A stretch of DNA of 64,000 bases from Pelagadaptatus sp034112445. GTDB lineage: Bacteria; Pseudomonadota; Gammaproteobacteria; Pseudomonadales; Cellvibrionaceae. Every line of letters begins with the position of its first letter. Position 1 is the first letter of the stretch. Below the pieces are notes generated by a model that saw only the letters and a list, made by a program, of their open reading frames with translations, did no database searches and was not told where the DNA came from. Location of the stretch: NCBI GenBank assembly GCA_034112445.1, contig JAWUVI010000017.1, positions 67,252-131,251 of the forward strand, written 5' to 3'. The position numbers were made by a program, and so were the translations under genes. Below are positions 18,145 to 27,699 of this stretch, piece after piece.

Positions 18145-18963
18145 TCATCTAAATTCGTCGAACCATTTAAAAGTGTCTTCGGTGTTTGTCGAAGGCTTGT
18201 ACTCGGCTCCAAGCCATCCTGTGTAGCCTAAAGTTTTTAGTTGAACAAAAATATCGGTGAGGGCTAGTTCACCACTGCCGGGTTCGTGTCGATGCGGTGT
18301 GTCAGCAAATTGGATATGACCTATAGCGTTGATGAGATCAGGTAATTGCTCTTGAATAGGCTCACCCATTGTCGCCATATGGTATATGTCGTATTGCATG
18401 GCTAAATTGGAATGATTTAAATCGCGAATGACTCGCGTCATTTGTTCGACGCTATGAATCAAAAAATGGGGCATGTCCGCCGTATTGATAGCTTCAAAAA
18501 CTACGCCTATACCTAGGCTTTGTAGTTGATCAGCGGCGTAATCAAGATTGGTTAACAATGTATCGTAGTAGCGCTCGATATTTTTTTCTTCAAAGCATTT
18601 TCCGGCTAAGACATTGACTCGCTCAACGTTCAGGTTTTCGGCGTAAATCATGCTTTGTTCAACCGCGCGTTTGAATTCATCGCGGCGTTTTGGAACACAG
18701 GCTAATCCTTCTCCTCCCTGCATTAAATCGCCAGCTGCAAGATTGATCAAAGCGATCGCTAGCTGGCTTTTATCTTGTGCTTTTTGAATATCGATTAAGG
18801 CCGTATCATAAGGGAATTGAATTTCAACGGCCTTAAAGCCATTGTCGGCGGCCGCACTAAATCGATCTAAAAAATCATATTCAGTAAAAAGCATTGATAT
18901 GTTGGCACTGAATTTCAGCGGGGGGGTATTCATGGGGGTATTGTTCATGGATGCATTATTCAC
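18145..18963 (-). CDS. hyi: hydroxypyruvate isomerase
   Basis: A TIM-barrel sugar-phosphate-isomerase-like enzyme converting hydroxypyruvate to tartronate semialdehyde. Family blocks: FSANISMLFTEYDFLDRF, VEIQFPYD, EAINTADMPHFLI, QYDIYHMATMGE, IQFADTPHRHEPGSGEL and LGAEYKPS; metal-binding Glu, Asp, His and Glu residues are present. The frame starts at a GTG (18963), with in-frame ATGs at 18948 and 18933; the start is not certain because the N-terminal dozen residues are low-complexity (Asn/Met/Pro). It follows glxR by 18 bp; together they carry out consecutive steps. No glyoxylate carboligase gene is nearby. Confidence 0.9.
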   Translation of the reverse strand: MNNASMNNTPMNTPPLKFSANISMLFTEYDFLDRFSAAADNGFKAVEIQFPYDTALIDIQKAQDKSQLAIALINLAAGDLMQGGEGLACVPKRRDEFKRAVEQSMIYAENLNVERVNVLAGKCFEEKNIERYYDTLLTNLDYAADQLQSLGIGVVFEAINTADMPHFLIHSVEQMTRVIRDLNHSNLAMQYDIYHMATMGEPIQEQLPDLINAIGHIQFADTPHRHEPGSGELALTDIFVQLKTLGYTGWLGAEYKPSTNTEDTFKWFDEFR

Positions 18964-18981
18964 GCAGGTTTATTTAAAGTA

Positions 18982-19878
18982 TTAAAGGCTTTTCGAGCGG
19001 TAGCGCTCGATTAAGGTGGCAGGGTCTTTGTCGGCATAGCCATCAGTTGAGTGCGATAACATTAATGATTGCGCCAAGTTAGCCATAGGCGTGTCACTGC
19101 TGAAATCAGTGGCCAATACCTGCGCTAAATTCAAATCTTTCAGCAGGGTTTTAACATGCCACTTGACCTCATCTAATTGATTGTCGGCCATTCTCTGCCC
19201 CGTAATTTGTAATGGGATAGAGTCGGCAAAACCACCTTGTAGCGCACTAGGCAGTTTGGTTGCATCAACACCGGCCTTTTCGGCGAGAGCCAACACTTCG
19301 GCCATCACCATGACATTGCAACTCACGAGTATTTGATTGCACACTTTAGTCGCTTGACCACTGCCAGCAGGTCCCATGTGGGTGATGCGTTGAGATAGTG
19401 GTTTTAATACGGGTGCAATGCGATCTAACGTTGCGCAATCACCACCGACCATAACCACTAAGGTTCCGTTTTCAGCACCGCTCACTCCGCCAGATACTGG
19501 CGAGTCTAGCCATTGTGCACCGGTTTCAGATTGAACTTTTCGGGCAAATAGTTTGCTTGCTTGAGGATCAATACTGGAGAAATCAACAATAACTTGATCA
19601 GGTCTTAGTGATTCGAATATTCCGCCATCTGCAAATACTACCTGCTCAACCGCTTCAGTATCGGTAACGCACAGCATAATGATGTCGGACTCTTGGGTAA
19701 GGCTTTCTACGGATTCAGCAACGGTCGCTCCGTTGTTTTTAAGCGATGTGGTTTTGTCTGGGTTGCGGTTCCAAACAGAGACGCTAAAACCAGAATCCAT
19801 TAGGCGTTTTGCCATCGGTTCACCCATAAGACCTATACCGATAAATCCTATGCGTAATTCAGATTGTGGTTGCGTCAT
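18982..19878 (-). CDS. glxR: tartronate semialdehyde reductase (2-hydroxy-3-oxopropionate reductase)
   Basis: 298 residues of the beta-hydroxyacid dehydrogenase family. The Rossmann NAD(P) motif is IGFIGIGLMGEPMA; the substrate signature DSPVSGGVSGAENGTLVVMVGG and the catalytic Lys region GSGQATKVCNQ follow. With hyi next to it the substrate is most likely tartronate semialdehyde, giving D-glycerate; 3-hydroxyisobutyrate dehydrogenase is the alternative from sequence alone. The ATG overlaps the stop of the FlhB-tail gene (ATGA), so it is translationally coupled to it. Confidence 0.87.
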   Translation of the reverse strand: MTQPQSELRIGFIGIGLMGEPMAKRLMDSGFSVSVWNRNPDKTTSLKNNGATVAESVESLTQESDIIMLCVTDTEAVEQVVFADGGIFESLRPDQVIVDFSSIDPQASKLFARKVQSETGAQWLDSPVSGGVSGAENGTLVVMVGGDCATLDRIAPVLKPLSQRITHMGPAGSGQATKVCNQILVSCNVMVMAEVLALAEKAGVDATKLPSALQGGFADSIPLQITGQRMADNQLDEVKWHVKTLLKDLNLAQVLATDFSSDTPMANLAQSLMLSHSTDGYADKDPATLIERYRSKSL

Positions 19879-20168
19879 GGTTCAAAACCTTCTGGTGCTT
19901 TACCTTGTAATTCGTAGGCAAATGCAATGATATGTGCGATAGCAATATACAGAGCTTCGGGGATTGAATCACCCAGCTCAAGCGTAACCAATAGGTCAAC
20001 TAATTGTGCGTTGTCACACAGTGGGACTTTATGCAGCTGCGCCACCTCGATAATTTTTTGAGCCTCTTCGCCAATACCCGTGGCGGTTATAGTAGGTGCG
20101 TTTTCACCATCGTAAAACAGCGCTACGGCTTTATTGAGTTGATCGTCAGATAAATTATTAAGGTTCAT
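19875..20168 (-). CDS. FlhB C-terminal-domain-like protein (EscU/YscU/HrcU family)
   Basis: 97 residues corresponding only to the cytoplasmic tail of the flagellar export switch FlhB: AVALFYDGENAPTITATGIGEEAQKI, VPLCDNAQLVDLL, LGDSIPEALYIAIAHIIAFAYELQG. The NPTH autocleavage site and the transmembrane part are absent, so this is a stand-alone tail. In related bacteria such short genes sit beside a FliK-like gene and the ccm operon, as here. It begins 22 bp after fliK and overlaps glxR by 4 bp. Confidence 0.85.
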   Translation of the reverse strand: MNLNNLSDDQLNKAVALFYDGENAPTITATGIGEEAQKIIEVAQLHKVPLCDNAQLVDLLVTLELGDSIPEALYIAIAHIIAFAYELQGKAPEGFEP

Positions 20169-20189
20169 AGGGATAGGCTCGTAAGGTCA

Positions 20190-21995
20190 TCATGTCTTAA
20201 TATCTATCAATGAATAGCTGAGTTTATTGTCGACTTTAGGTGGTTTTCCGGGAAAGCACTCCAGTGACTCGATATTAACACCATCCTTTCTAAGTCGTGA
20301 CTTAAGTGTGTCGATCTGTTGTAGAGCTTTCTCCAGAGTTTCGTTTTTCTCGGCCCAAATGTTGGCCTTAACCGAATCGTTTATAACGGTCAGGTGCGCG
20401 TGAAAGCTTCCTGCATCGGGAAGATCAAATCCTAGTTTAACCATCCATTTCCGGACTTTTTCAGATTCCCTTGATTGTGTGTTTTGTTCTTGATTATCTT
20501 TGTACTGTTGAACCCAATCGTCCTCAATGAGCAGCGACAAGGTGTGAACATCCTGGCCATAACGTATGGGAATTTCTAATTGCCAATTATGGCTGCTAAG
20601 GCCTTGTGATTCCGCTGTGCCAGATTGTTTTCGGCTCAAACTGTGAAGCTGCTGGTTTTGTATTTTTGCCAGCGCTTGCTGTACCAGTTGCTGTAATTGC
20701 TGAACTAAGGCTTCACGAGGTAACTCTAGTTTTACTTGGTTTAATTGAGCGTGGTTGGCCAGTAAGTTTTTTAACAGAAAAATCAACGTATTGGTTTGAG
20801 TCAGTGAGCTGCTTTGACTGTTTGTCGCTGTTGCTCCAGTCTGACCAGCAGTTGCTCTTATATTGGCGGCGCTGGCTTGTAATCTATTCGCTAATGACAG
20901 TAGAGCCGCTTTTAAATCCTGCTTGGCTAAACTGGTCTCGCTGATGCTATTGCTGATGTCAGCTAAAGGTTGAGCTGTTGGCGAATGAGTATTAGCTGTT
21001 TTAGCGATTGAGGCTTCAGTCTTAGTTGTTGCAGTCATAGCCGATGAGGCTATTGGTGATACAGGAACTTTATTAGATTTAACCAAAGTCATATTGTTTG
21101 TGGGTGAAGCGTCGGATATTTGTTTCAATCGGTTTTCAAATTGAACGCCGTGGTTTTGTACGGCTTGTTTTAATACGTCTGGTTTAGACAGTTGTTCCGG
21201 TGAGCGTAAATGGCTGGCCAGAATTTGAAGCGATTGTTGAATGTTTTTAGGTAAGCTTGCCTCAAGAGAAAAAGATCCAAGTCGTTGGGTTAATTGCGTT
21301 AGTAATAGTGTGCTCTCTAACGCTTTTGAAATATGAGGCTTAGAGGTTAGATCTTGAGGTAAAGCGTTTCGTAAAGCTTGGCTTAGAACTTGTTGTGATT
21401 GTATTGCTTGAGTCTGTTGAGCGCTTTTAGGTGCGGTTGAAGTGTTGAGTAAGACTAAATCCCCTGACGCTTTAAGTTGCAGTTGCACAGACTGTTTCTT
21501 ACTGACCGCTTGATCGGTATAAACCAACACTTGCTTGGTACTAGGCTCCTGTCGGGAGACGCCTTGTAATTTAACTTCAACTTGCAGTAATTTTAATTTG
21601 GACGATAGCAACAAATTTTCAGTGTTGCTTAAAGCTGAGTTAGTGAATTTTGTTTTAAGCGGTTGAGCGCTTAACTGAGTCAGTAATTGTGGAGGTAGGC
21701 GTGTCTGACTAGCGGGGTTAACATGTGTACCGGCGGTTGGGCTTGCTGGATTATTTGATTGGGCTCCAGTAGGTTTGGCTGAATTGGGTTGGTTTAAATT
21801 GTGTTTGGCAATGTGATTTTGTAACAAACGCTGTTTCGTGGTGTCCGAAGCTGAGGTCACTTCAGTAATGGTGCCGCTGATCGTTTCCCCGACCTTTATA
21901 TTCAGGGATTTAGCGATGGAGTTGATGGCTTCTTGCTGTTGGTTTTGTAGGCTTTTTAGCACACGCCCAAGCGAAGAAGGGGGATCTATAAGCAT
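20190..21995 (-). CDS. FliK-like flagellar hook-length control protein
   Basis: 601 residues. The N-terminal two thirds are low-complexity, rich in Gln, Ser, Thr, Ala and Asn, as in FliK secretion rulers. The C-terminal domain (about 430-590) has the Flg_hook pattern: LELPREALVQQLQQLVQQAL, WQLEIPIRYGQDVHTLSLLIEDD and FDLPDAGSFHAHLTVINDSVKANIWAE. No other flagellar genes are in the window, so this may be a second, orphan FliK working with the FlhB tail next door. First gene of a run fliK-like, flhB-tail, glxR, hyi. Confidence 0.82.
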   Translation of the reverse strand: MLIDPPSSLGRVLKSLQNQQQEAINSIAKSLNIKVGETISGTITEVTSASDTTKQRLLQNHIAKHNLNQPNSAKPTGAQSNNPASPTAGTHVNPASQTRLPPQLLTQLSAQPLKTKFTNSALSNTENLLLSSKLKLLQVEVKLQGVSRQEPSTKQVLVYTDQAVSKKQSVQLQLKASGDLVLLNTSTAPKSAQQTQAIQSQQVLSQALRNALPQDLTSKPHISKALESTLLLTQLTQRLGSFSLEASLPKNIQQSLQILASHLRSPEQLSKPDVLKQAVQNHGVQFENRLKQISDASPTNNMTLVKSNKVPVSPIASSAMTATTKTEASIAKTANTHSPTAQPLADISNSISETSLAKQDLKAALLSLANRLQASAANIRATAGQTGATATNSQSSSLTQTNTLIFLLKNLLANHAQLNQVKLELPREALVQQLQQLVQQALAKIQNQQLHSLSRKQSGTAESQGLSSHNWQLEIPIRYGQDVHTLSLLIEDDWVQQYKDNQEQNTQSRESEKVRKWMVKLGFDLPDAGSFHAHLTVINDSVKANIWAEKNETLEKALQQIDTLKSRLRKDGVNIESLECFPGKPPKVDNKLSYSLIDIKT

Positions 21996-22172
21996 AAACC
22001 TGAAATTACCGATTAAATTTAGGGTTGAAACAGCTATAATTGCTCGAATTTATTAACACTCATGTCAGTGTTGTATAGAGTATAGCGGCAGAACCCGCTA
22101 TTCGGTTATAGCTAATGCAGCTTAAGTGTTATTTTTAGGTGCTTTTTAGGTGCCATTTATGGGTAATAGTTT

Positions 22173-22877
22173 TTGAATCAGGCACTTTTACAATTACACA
22201 ATCTCAGTTGTGAACGTGATGAACGATTATTGTTTCATCGGCTTAACGCAACTATAGATGCTGGTGATATCGTTCAAATTGAAGGTCCCAACGGTTCAGG
22301 TAAAACGACCTTACTGCGAGTTTTGACCAGTATTTCAAATGATTACCAAGGTGATATTCTTTGGCAAGGTCAACCACTGTCCAGAGTGAAGTTAGATTAC
22401 CTCAGCCAATTACTGCACATTGGACATTTACCCGGTGTAAAAAAAGCGCTGACACCCAGAGAAAATTTAACCTGGTATGCGGGTATGAATAATACCCACC
22501 CCAGTCGTTCTAATAACAATGAGCGTATAGAGCAAGCATTGTCTGAAGTGGGTTTGTTTGGCTACGAAGACACTCCATGCTTCCAGCTCTCAGCCGGTCA
22601 GGCTAGACGTGTGGCTTTAGCTCGATTGTTTTTTACGCCAGCTAGAGTGTGGATTTTAGATGAACCGTTTACGGCTATTGATCATAGCGGTATAGAAAAC
22701 CTTCAAAGAGTAATGACTGAGCATGTGGCGGGTGGTGGTTGTGTTATTTTGACAACTCACCAAGAGATGAACTTAGCCAATGTTAAAAGAATTAATTTGT
22801 TGGATAACCGTCCATCGGCAGAAGATCTTGAAGCTCGTGAATCTATGCCGAATGATTATGAAGGGGGCATGGTATGA
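22173..22877 (+). CDS. ccmA: heme exporter ATPase CcmA
   Basis: 234-residue ABC ATPase of cytochrome c maturation System I, powering release of holo-CcmE with CcmB. Walker A GPNGSGKTTLL, signature LSAGQARRVALARL, Walker B WILDEPF, H-loop TTH. The frame has a stop (TAG at 22167-22169) just before the first sense codons and no ATG or GTG near, so the start must be the TTG at 22173, an unusual but forced choice. First gene of ccmABCDEFG; its stop overlaps ccmB by 4 bp. Confidence 0.95.
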   Translation: MNQALLQLHNLSCERDERLLFHRLNATIDAGDIVQIEGPNGSGKTTLLRVLTSISNDYQGDILWQGQPLSRVKLDYLSQLLHIGHLPGVKKALTPRENLTWYAGMNNTHPSRSNNNERIEQALSEVGLFGYEDTPCFQLSAGQARRVALARLFFTPARVWILDEPFTAIDHSGIENLQRVMTEHVAGGGCVILTTHQEMNLANVKRINLLDNRPSAEDLEARESMPNDYEGGMV

Positions 22878-23599
22878 GTCTCCCAACTGCAGATATTATC
22901 AGAGGTGAAGCACAGCAAGCTCCCGGTTTGAGTTTAGGCTTTAGCGCAACTTTAAAACGTGATTTTGTAGTGGCGTTTCGTCATCGCGGCGAAATGGCAA
23001 ATCCTATCGTATTTTTTCTCATGGTGATTACGATGGTGCCAATGGGAATTAGCCCTGATCCAAAAATATTGTCGGTACTAGCGCCGGGTATGATTTGGGT
23101 GGTAGCGTTGTTGGCGACATTACTGTCACTCGATAGTCTATTTAGAAGTGACTTTGACGATGGCACACTCGAGCAAATGTTGATTGCTCCGCAGCCTTTG
23201 TATTTTCAGGTAATGGCGAAAGTATTAGTGCATTGGTTGGTAACTGGTTTACCGTTAACACTGATTGCTCCTGTGCTGGGGGTTATGATGAACTTACCCG
23301 CAGAGGGTTATGGCCCGTTATGGCTTTCATTACTATTGGGCACAGCTTGTTTGAGCTTGATTGGTTCTATTGGTGCTGCATTAACGGTTGCCCTGCGTAA
23401 AGGTGGCTTGCTACTGTCTTTAATTATTATGCCGTTATACGTACCGGTCTTAATTTTTGGCAGTAGCGCGGTTAATACCGCTATCGAAGGTTTTCCAATA
23501 GCAGGACAGTTAGCTGTGCTCGGAACATTTTTAGCCGTGGCTATCATTATGGCACCTTTGGCTGCCGCAGCGGCTTTACGTATTGGTGTAAACGGTTAA
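22874..23599 (+). CDS. ccmB: heme exporter membrane protein CcmB
   Basis: 241 residues with six hydrophobic helices. Typical segments: FVVAFRHRGEMANPIVFFLMV near the N-terminus, LLSLDSLFRSDFDDGTLEQML, and PLYVPVLIFGS. It is the permease partner of CcmA. The start ATG overlaps the ccmA stop (ATGA). Confidence 0.95.
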   Translation: MSLPTADIIRGEAQQAPGLSLGFSATLKRDFVVAFRHRGEMANPIVFFLMVITMVPMGISPDPKILSVLAPGMIWVVALLATLLSLDSLFRSDFDDGTLEQMLIAPQPLYFQVMAKVLVHWLVTGLPLTLIAPVLGVMMNLPAEGYGPLWLSLLLGTACLSLIGSIGAALTVALRKGGLLLSLIIMPLYVPVLIFGSSAVNTAIEGFPIAGQLAVLGTFLAVAIIMAPLAAAAALRIGVNG

Positions 23600-23625
23600 G
23601 TGATTTTAATAAAAGGTTTAGTATT

Positions 23626-24366
23626 TTGAATTGGCAATGGTTTCACCGCTTGGGTTCGCCTAAGTGGTTTTATGAAAAAACATCCCCGTGGATGCCTTGG
23701 TTGACAGTTATCGGTGTGGGCGCTTTGTTAGTTGGCAGTATTTGGGGTTTGGCCTTTGCTCCGGCTGATTTTAAGCAGGGTAATAGTTACCGTATTATTT
23801 ATTTACACGTGCCTGTGTCTTTTTTGGCATTAGCTGGCTATTACATTATGGCTATCAGTGGTGCGATTGGCTTGATCTGGAAAATGAAGCTCGCCGATAT
23901 GGTGATGAAGTCGGCTGCCCCGATTGGTGCTGTACTCACTTTTTTAGCTTTAGTTACGGGCGCCATTTGGGGTAAGCCAACGTGGGGAACTTGGTGGGTT
24001 TGGGATGCTCGAATAACATCGATGATGGTATTGTTGTTTTTATATCTAGGCGTTATGGCTTTGCAAGAAGCGTATCAGCACCAAGAAACTGCCAATAAAG
24101 CCAGTGCAATTTTGGCCTTAGTAGGTACGGTTAATATTCCGATCATCTACAAATCAGTTGACTGGTGGTACACCTTGCATCAACCAGCCACTTTAAAATT
24201 AACCTCCGAATCAACGATTCACTCATCCATGTTGTATCCATTGCTGCTCATGATTGTTGGTTTGTATGTGTTTTATGCCGTGGCGTTGCTACAGCGCACC
24301 CGTACAGAAGTACTCAAACGAGAGAAAAAAACCAAATGGGTAAAAGCATTAGCTCAGCAAGTATAA
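23626..24366 (+). CDS. ccmC: heme-handling protein CcmC
   Basis: 246 residues with six transmembrane helices. The tryptophan-rich heme motif is visible as GKPTWGTWWVWDARIT, flanked by conserved His residues (IIYLHVPVS and STIHSSML). CcmC attaches heme to CcmE in the periplasm. The start is a TTG at 23626 with AAAGG at 23612-23616; there is no nearer ATG. Confidence 0.96.
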   Translation: MNWQWFHRLGSPKWFYEKTSPWMPWLTVIGVGALLVGSIWGLAFAPADFKQGNSYRIIYLHVPVSFLALAGYYIMAISGAIGLIWKMKLADMVMKSAAPIGAVLTFLALVTGAIWGKPTWGTWWVWDARITSMMVLLFLYLGVMALQEAYQHQETANKASAILALVGTVNIPIIYKSVDWWYTLHQPATLKLTSESTIHSSMLYPLLLMIVGLYVFYAVALLQRTRTEVLKREKKTKWVKALAQQV

Positions 24367-24387
24367 TGAGTCATTTAAAAAATATTT

Positions 24388-24597
24388 ATGGTGTTTGACA
24401 TGCAATTTCAGTTTGAAAGTTTAACCGATTTTTTCTACATGGCAGGGCATGGCCCCTATGTGTGGAGCTGCTATTTACTGGGTCTTATTTGCTTAACCTA
24501 TTTACTAGTAAGCCCTTTAATTGCTCGTAAGAGTTTCTTGGCGGATCTTAATAAAAGATTGAAAATTGAAGCCTATGAGAAACAGCAACGTAATTAA
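24388..24597 (+). CDS. ccmD: heme exporter small protein CcmD
   Basis: 69 residues with one membrane helix (YVWSCYLLGLICLTYLLVSPL) preceded by the characteristic FFYMAGHGPYVW motif and followed by a basic tail. CcmD stabilises the CcmABCE complex. ATG at 24388; an in-frame ATG at 24400 (MQFQFES) is an alternative start. Confidence 0.93.
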   Translation: MVFDMQFQFESLTDFFYMAGHGPYVWSCYLLGLICLTYLLVSPLIARKSFLADLNKRLKIEAYEKQQRN

Positions 24598-24652
24598 CAA
24601 GCACCTTTATATAAGTACCTCCAATTTTACTAATAAGTTATGAGTTTTATTT

Positions 24653-25132
24653 ATGCATCCAGCACGTAAACAGCGTTTAATTATTGTTCTTTTTATTGTC
24701 GTTTTTGCTTCTCTAGCTGTTGCCCTTATGGCATTTGCTTTGCGCGAGAACATCAATTTATTTTATCCCCCCAGCGCTATCGTCAGTGGCAAAGCACCAA
24801 TTGATAAACGTATTAGAGCAGGAGGCTGCGTCTTACCCGGTAAGGTTGACCGCTCTACGGACAGCTTAGATGTGAGTTTTTTAATAACCGATGGCGCCGC
24901 ATCGGTTGAAGTTCGCTATACCGGTATTCTGCCTGACTTATTTAGTGAAGGTGAGGCTGTAGTCGTGAATGGCATGCTTAACGGAGAAGGTGTTTTTATG
25001 GCGAATGAAGTTTTAGCCAAACACGATGAAACCTATATGCCACCAGAAGTATCGGAATCTATCGTGACGAACGCGAGTCAGAATTCTGGTGAGCATCAAG
25101 CAAGTTGTGAAGGAATGAGTTATGGATCCTAA
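24653..25132 (+). CDS. ccmE: periplasmic heme chaperone CcmE
   Basis: 159 residues. An N-terminal signal anchor (about 8-30) is followed by the OB-fold domain. The covalent heme-binding His lies in VLAKHDETYMPPEV, the same as in E. coli CcmE. Conserved FYPPSAI, GGCVLPGKVDR and PDLFSEGEAVV are visible. It overlaps ccmF by 11 bp. Confidence 0.97.
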   Translation: MHPARKQRLIIVLFIVVFASLAVALMAFALRENINLFYPPSAIVSGKAPIDKRIRAGGCVLPGKVDRSTDSLDVSFLITDGAASVEVRYTGILPDLFSEGEAVVVNGMLNGEGVFMANEVLAKHDETYMPPEVSESIVTNASQNSGEHQASCEGMSYGS

Positions 25133-27134
25133 CGGTATGGCGCTTAACAGCATTGCTCCTGAACAGATGGGATTTATTTTGATGGTTCCTGAATTCGGAC
25201 ATTTCGCGTTAATTTTAGCGTTCTTTTTGTCGATGATTCTATCCGTTATTCCATTAATAGGTTCTTATACCGGCAATTTAATGTGGATGCGGTCTAGTCG
25301 AAGTCTATCGGCCGGAATGTTCTTTTTTATCGCGGTAGCGTTTTTATGTTTGTGTTATTCGTTTTTAAATGATGACTTTTCTGTGGCTTATGTAGCCTCC
25401 AACTCAAACAGTTTGCTTCCAATCCAATACAAACTCAGTGCCGTGTGGGGCGGGCATGAAGGCTCGTTATTGTTGTGGCTTTTGATATTGGCGGGTTGGA
25501 CATTGTCAGTAGCGGTATTTAGTAAAGCCATGCCGTTAGATATGGTGGCTAGAGTGTTATCCGTTATGGGGATGATTGCCGTTGGTTTTTGCTCTTTTGT
25601 GTTACTTACCTCCAATCCATTCGCACGCAGTTTCCCCAATGTCCCTAGTGAGGGCAGTGATTTAAATCCACTGTTACAAGATCCAGGATTAATCATTCAT
25701 CCACCCATGTTGTATATGGGATATGTTGGATTGTCCGTTGCATTTGCCTTTGCTATTGCGGCGTTATTGTCAGGTCGGTTAGACAGTGCATGGTCGCGCT
25801 GGTGTCGACCTTGGACAACCATCGCTTGGGTGTTTTTAACCTTTGGAATTGCCTTAGGGAGTTGGTGGGCATATTACGAGCTTGGTTGGGGCGGTTGGTG
25901 GTTCTGGGACCCAGTAGAGAATGCCTCCTTTATGCCATGGTTAGCGGCTACAGCGTTAATACATTCTTTAGCGGTTACAGAAAAGCGTGGTGTATTTAAA
26001 AGCTGGACTTTATTGTTAGCAATTTTTGCTTTTTCATTAAGTTTACTGGGAACATTTTTGGTTCGTTCGGGCGTATTAACGTCAGTCCATGCGTTTGCGG
26101 CTGACCCTGAGCGGGGTGTTTTTATCTTAGGTTTTTTAGCCGTTGTTGTTGGCGGATCATTAACCCTATACGCCCTTCGCGCTCCGGTAGTAAAAAGTGT
26201 GACCAAGTTTCAGTGGTTATCACGAGATGCCTTTTTATTAATTAATAATGTGTTATTGCTGGTGGCGCTAGGAACAATCTTATTGGGAACTTTATACCCA
26301 TTAATTGCCGATGCATTAAATTGGGGGAAGATTTCAGTAGGTCCTCCGTATTTTAATTTTTTCTTTGTTCCATTAATGGGTTTATTGAGTGTCTTTTTAG
26401 GTTTTGGTGCCCATCTAAATTTGAAAAAAACAGCTCCTCAAAAGCTAATTTCCGGAATAAAAATACCAATTATTTTAGCCGTGGTATGCGGAGCTATATT
26501 GCCGTTGTTTATTGCGGATGAATATTTATTTGGCGCCAGTGTTGCCATTGCATTAGGCAGCTGGGTCATCTTTTCAACCTTATCGGATATGCTCAATAAA
26601 ACCCGTCATGCGGATAATGTTGTGGTGGGTTTATTAAAACTTAAACCCAGTTATTTCGGAATGGTTCTTGGGCATTTTGGTTTGGCGATTAGTTTACTCG
26701 GTGTTTCCTTGAATACGATGTACAGCGATCAACGTGATTTGCGCATGACCCCCAATCAAGTCATTGAGCAGGGTGGTTATGAATATAAATTTATTGGTAC
26801 AGAGAAAGTAAAAGGCCCTAACTATGTTTCTGATAAAGGCACCATTTTGCTGTTTAAAGAAGGTCAGCTAATTCACGAATTACAGCCTGAAAAACGTCGG
26901 TATCTCTCTGGCGGTAATATCATGACAGAAGCCGCTATCGATGCCGGATTTATGCGTGATTTATACGTTGCACTAGGCGAGCCATTAAGTGATGGCGCAT
27001 GGGCTGTACGCTTGCATTATAAGCCTTTTGTCCGCTGGATTTGGTTGGGGGCGATTTTTATGGGGCTGGGTGGCTTGATGGCCATTATTGATAAACGCTA
27101 TCGCCGAAAAACCCCAGCTGTTCAGGCTAAATAA
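25122..27134 (+). CDS. ccmF: heme lyase subunit CcmF
   Basis: 670 residues with about fifteen hydrophobic helices. The heme-binding WWD motif is seen in GWGGWWFWDPVENASFMPWL. The conserved PxxHxxP-like HPPMLYMGY and WGGHEGSLLLW are also present, and a periplasmic domain is visible near 540-630. CcmF ligates heme to apocytochrome c, normally together with CcmH and CcmG. The ATG overlaps the end of ccmE. Confidence 0.97.
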   Translation: MDPNGMALNSIAPEQMGFILMVPEFGHFALILAFFLSMILSVIPLIGSYTGNLMWMRSSRSLSAGMFFFIAVAFLCLCYSFLNDDFSVAYVASNSNSLLPIQYKLSAVWGGHEGSLLLWLLILAGWTLSVAVFSKAMPLDMVARVLSVMGMIAVGFCSFVLLTSNPFARSFPNVPSEGSDLNPLLQDPGLIIHPPMLYMGYVGLSVAFAFAIAALLSGRLDSAWSRWCRPWTTIAWVFLTFGIALGSWWAYYELGWGGWWFWDPVENASFMPWLAATALIHSLAVTEKRGVFKSWTLLLAIFAFSLSLLGTFLVRSGVLTSVHAFAADPERGVFILGFLAVVVGGSLTLYALRAPVVKSVTKFQWLSRDAFLLINNVLLLVALGTILLGTLYPLIADALNWGKISVGPPYFNFFFVPLMGLLSVFLGFGAHLNLKKTAPQKLISGIKIPIILAVVCGAILPLFIADEYLFGASVAIALGSWVIFSTLSDMLNKTRHADNVVVGLLKLKPSYFGMVLGHFGLAISLLGVSLNTMYSDQRDLRMTPNQVIEQGGYEYKFIGTEKVKGPNYVSDKGTILLFKEGQLIHELQPEKRRYLSGGNIMTEAAIDAGFMRDLYVALGEPLSDGAWAVRLHYKPFVRWIWLGAIFMGLGGLMAIIDKRYRRKTPAVQAK

Positions 27135-27165
27135 ACATTAAATGAAACATTACAGAAGTTAAATT

Positions 27166-27699
27166 ATGGCGCGCTTAACGTTATTTTTACCCCTATTTAT
27201 TTTCGCTGGTTTGCCTGTTTTTTTCTGGCGTGGATTAAGTCTTGATCCAACGGCTATGCCGTCGGCCTTAATTGATCAGCCAATGCCAACGTTTGAATTG
27301 CCTATCGTTAAAGACGCTAATTCGATGGTCACTCAAACGGCTTTTAAAGGCCAAGTATCACTTTTAAATGTGTGGGCAACTTGGTGTGTGTCATGCAAAG
27401 TTGAGCATCCTTTTTTAATTGAACTGGCCAAGCGCGGTGTGACGATCTTTGGGATTAATTACAAAGACGATACAAATGCGGCGCTTGGCTGGTTAAACAA
27501 ACTAGGTGATCCCTACAAATTCAGCGTGGTAGACGCCGATGGTCGGTTAGGTATTGATTTGGGTGTGTTTGGGGCTCCGGAAACTTACATTATTGATCGC
27601 GAAGGAGTGATTCGTTATAAGCACGTTGGTGTGGTTGATCAGCGGGTTTGGGACACAAAGCTTGAACCAATTGTTAACTCCTTGTCTCTAGCTCAATGA
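27166..27699 (+). CDS. ccmG: thiol:disulfide interchange protein CcmG/DsbE
   Basis: 177 residues: an N-terminal membrane anchor and a thioredoxin fold with the active site WCVSC in LNVWATWCVSCKVEHP. The GVFGAPETYIIDREG block is typical of CcmG. It reduces the disulfide of apocytochrome c in the periplasm. The TGA stop overlaps the start of the next gene (ATGA). In most relatives ccmH follows at this point; here it does not. Confidence 0.95.
   Translation: MARLTLFLPLFIFAGLPVFFWRGLSLDPTAMPSALIDQPMPTFELPIVKDANSMVTQTAFKGQVSLLNVWATWCVSCKVEHPFLIELAKRGVTIFGINYKDDTNAALGWLNKLGDPYKFSVVDADGRLGIDLGVFGAPETYIIDREGVIRYKHVGVVDQRVWDTKLEPIVNSLSLAQ

Noticed and set aside
27166..27699. Abnormal CcmG active site (CVSC rather than CPTC)
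   Set aside because: Both cysteines are present and the middle residues vary among CcmG proteins.
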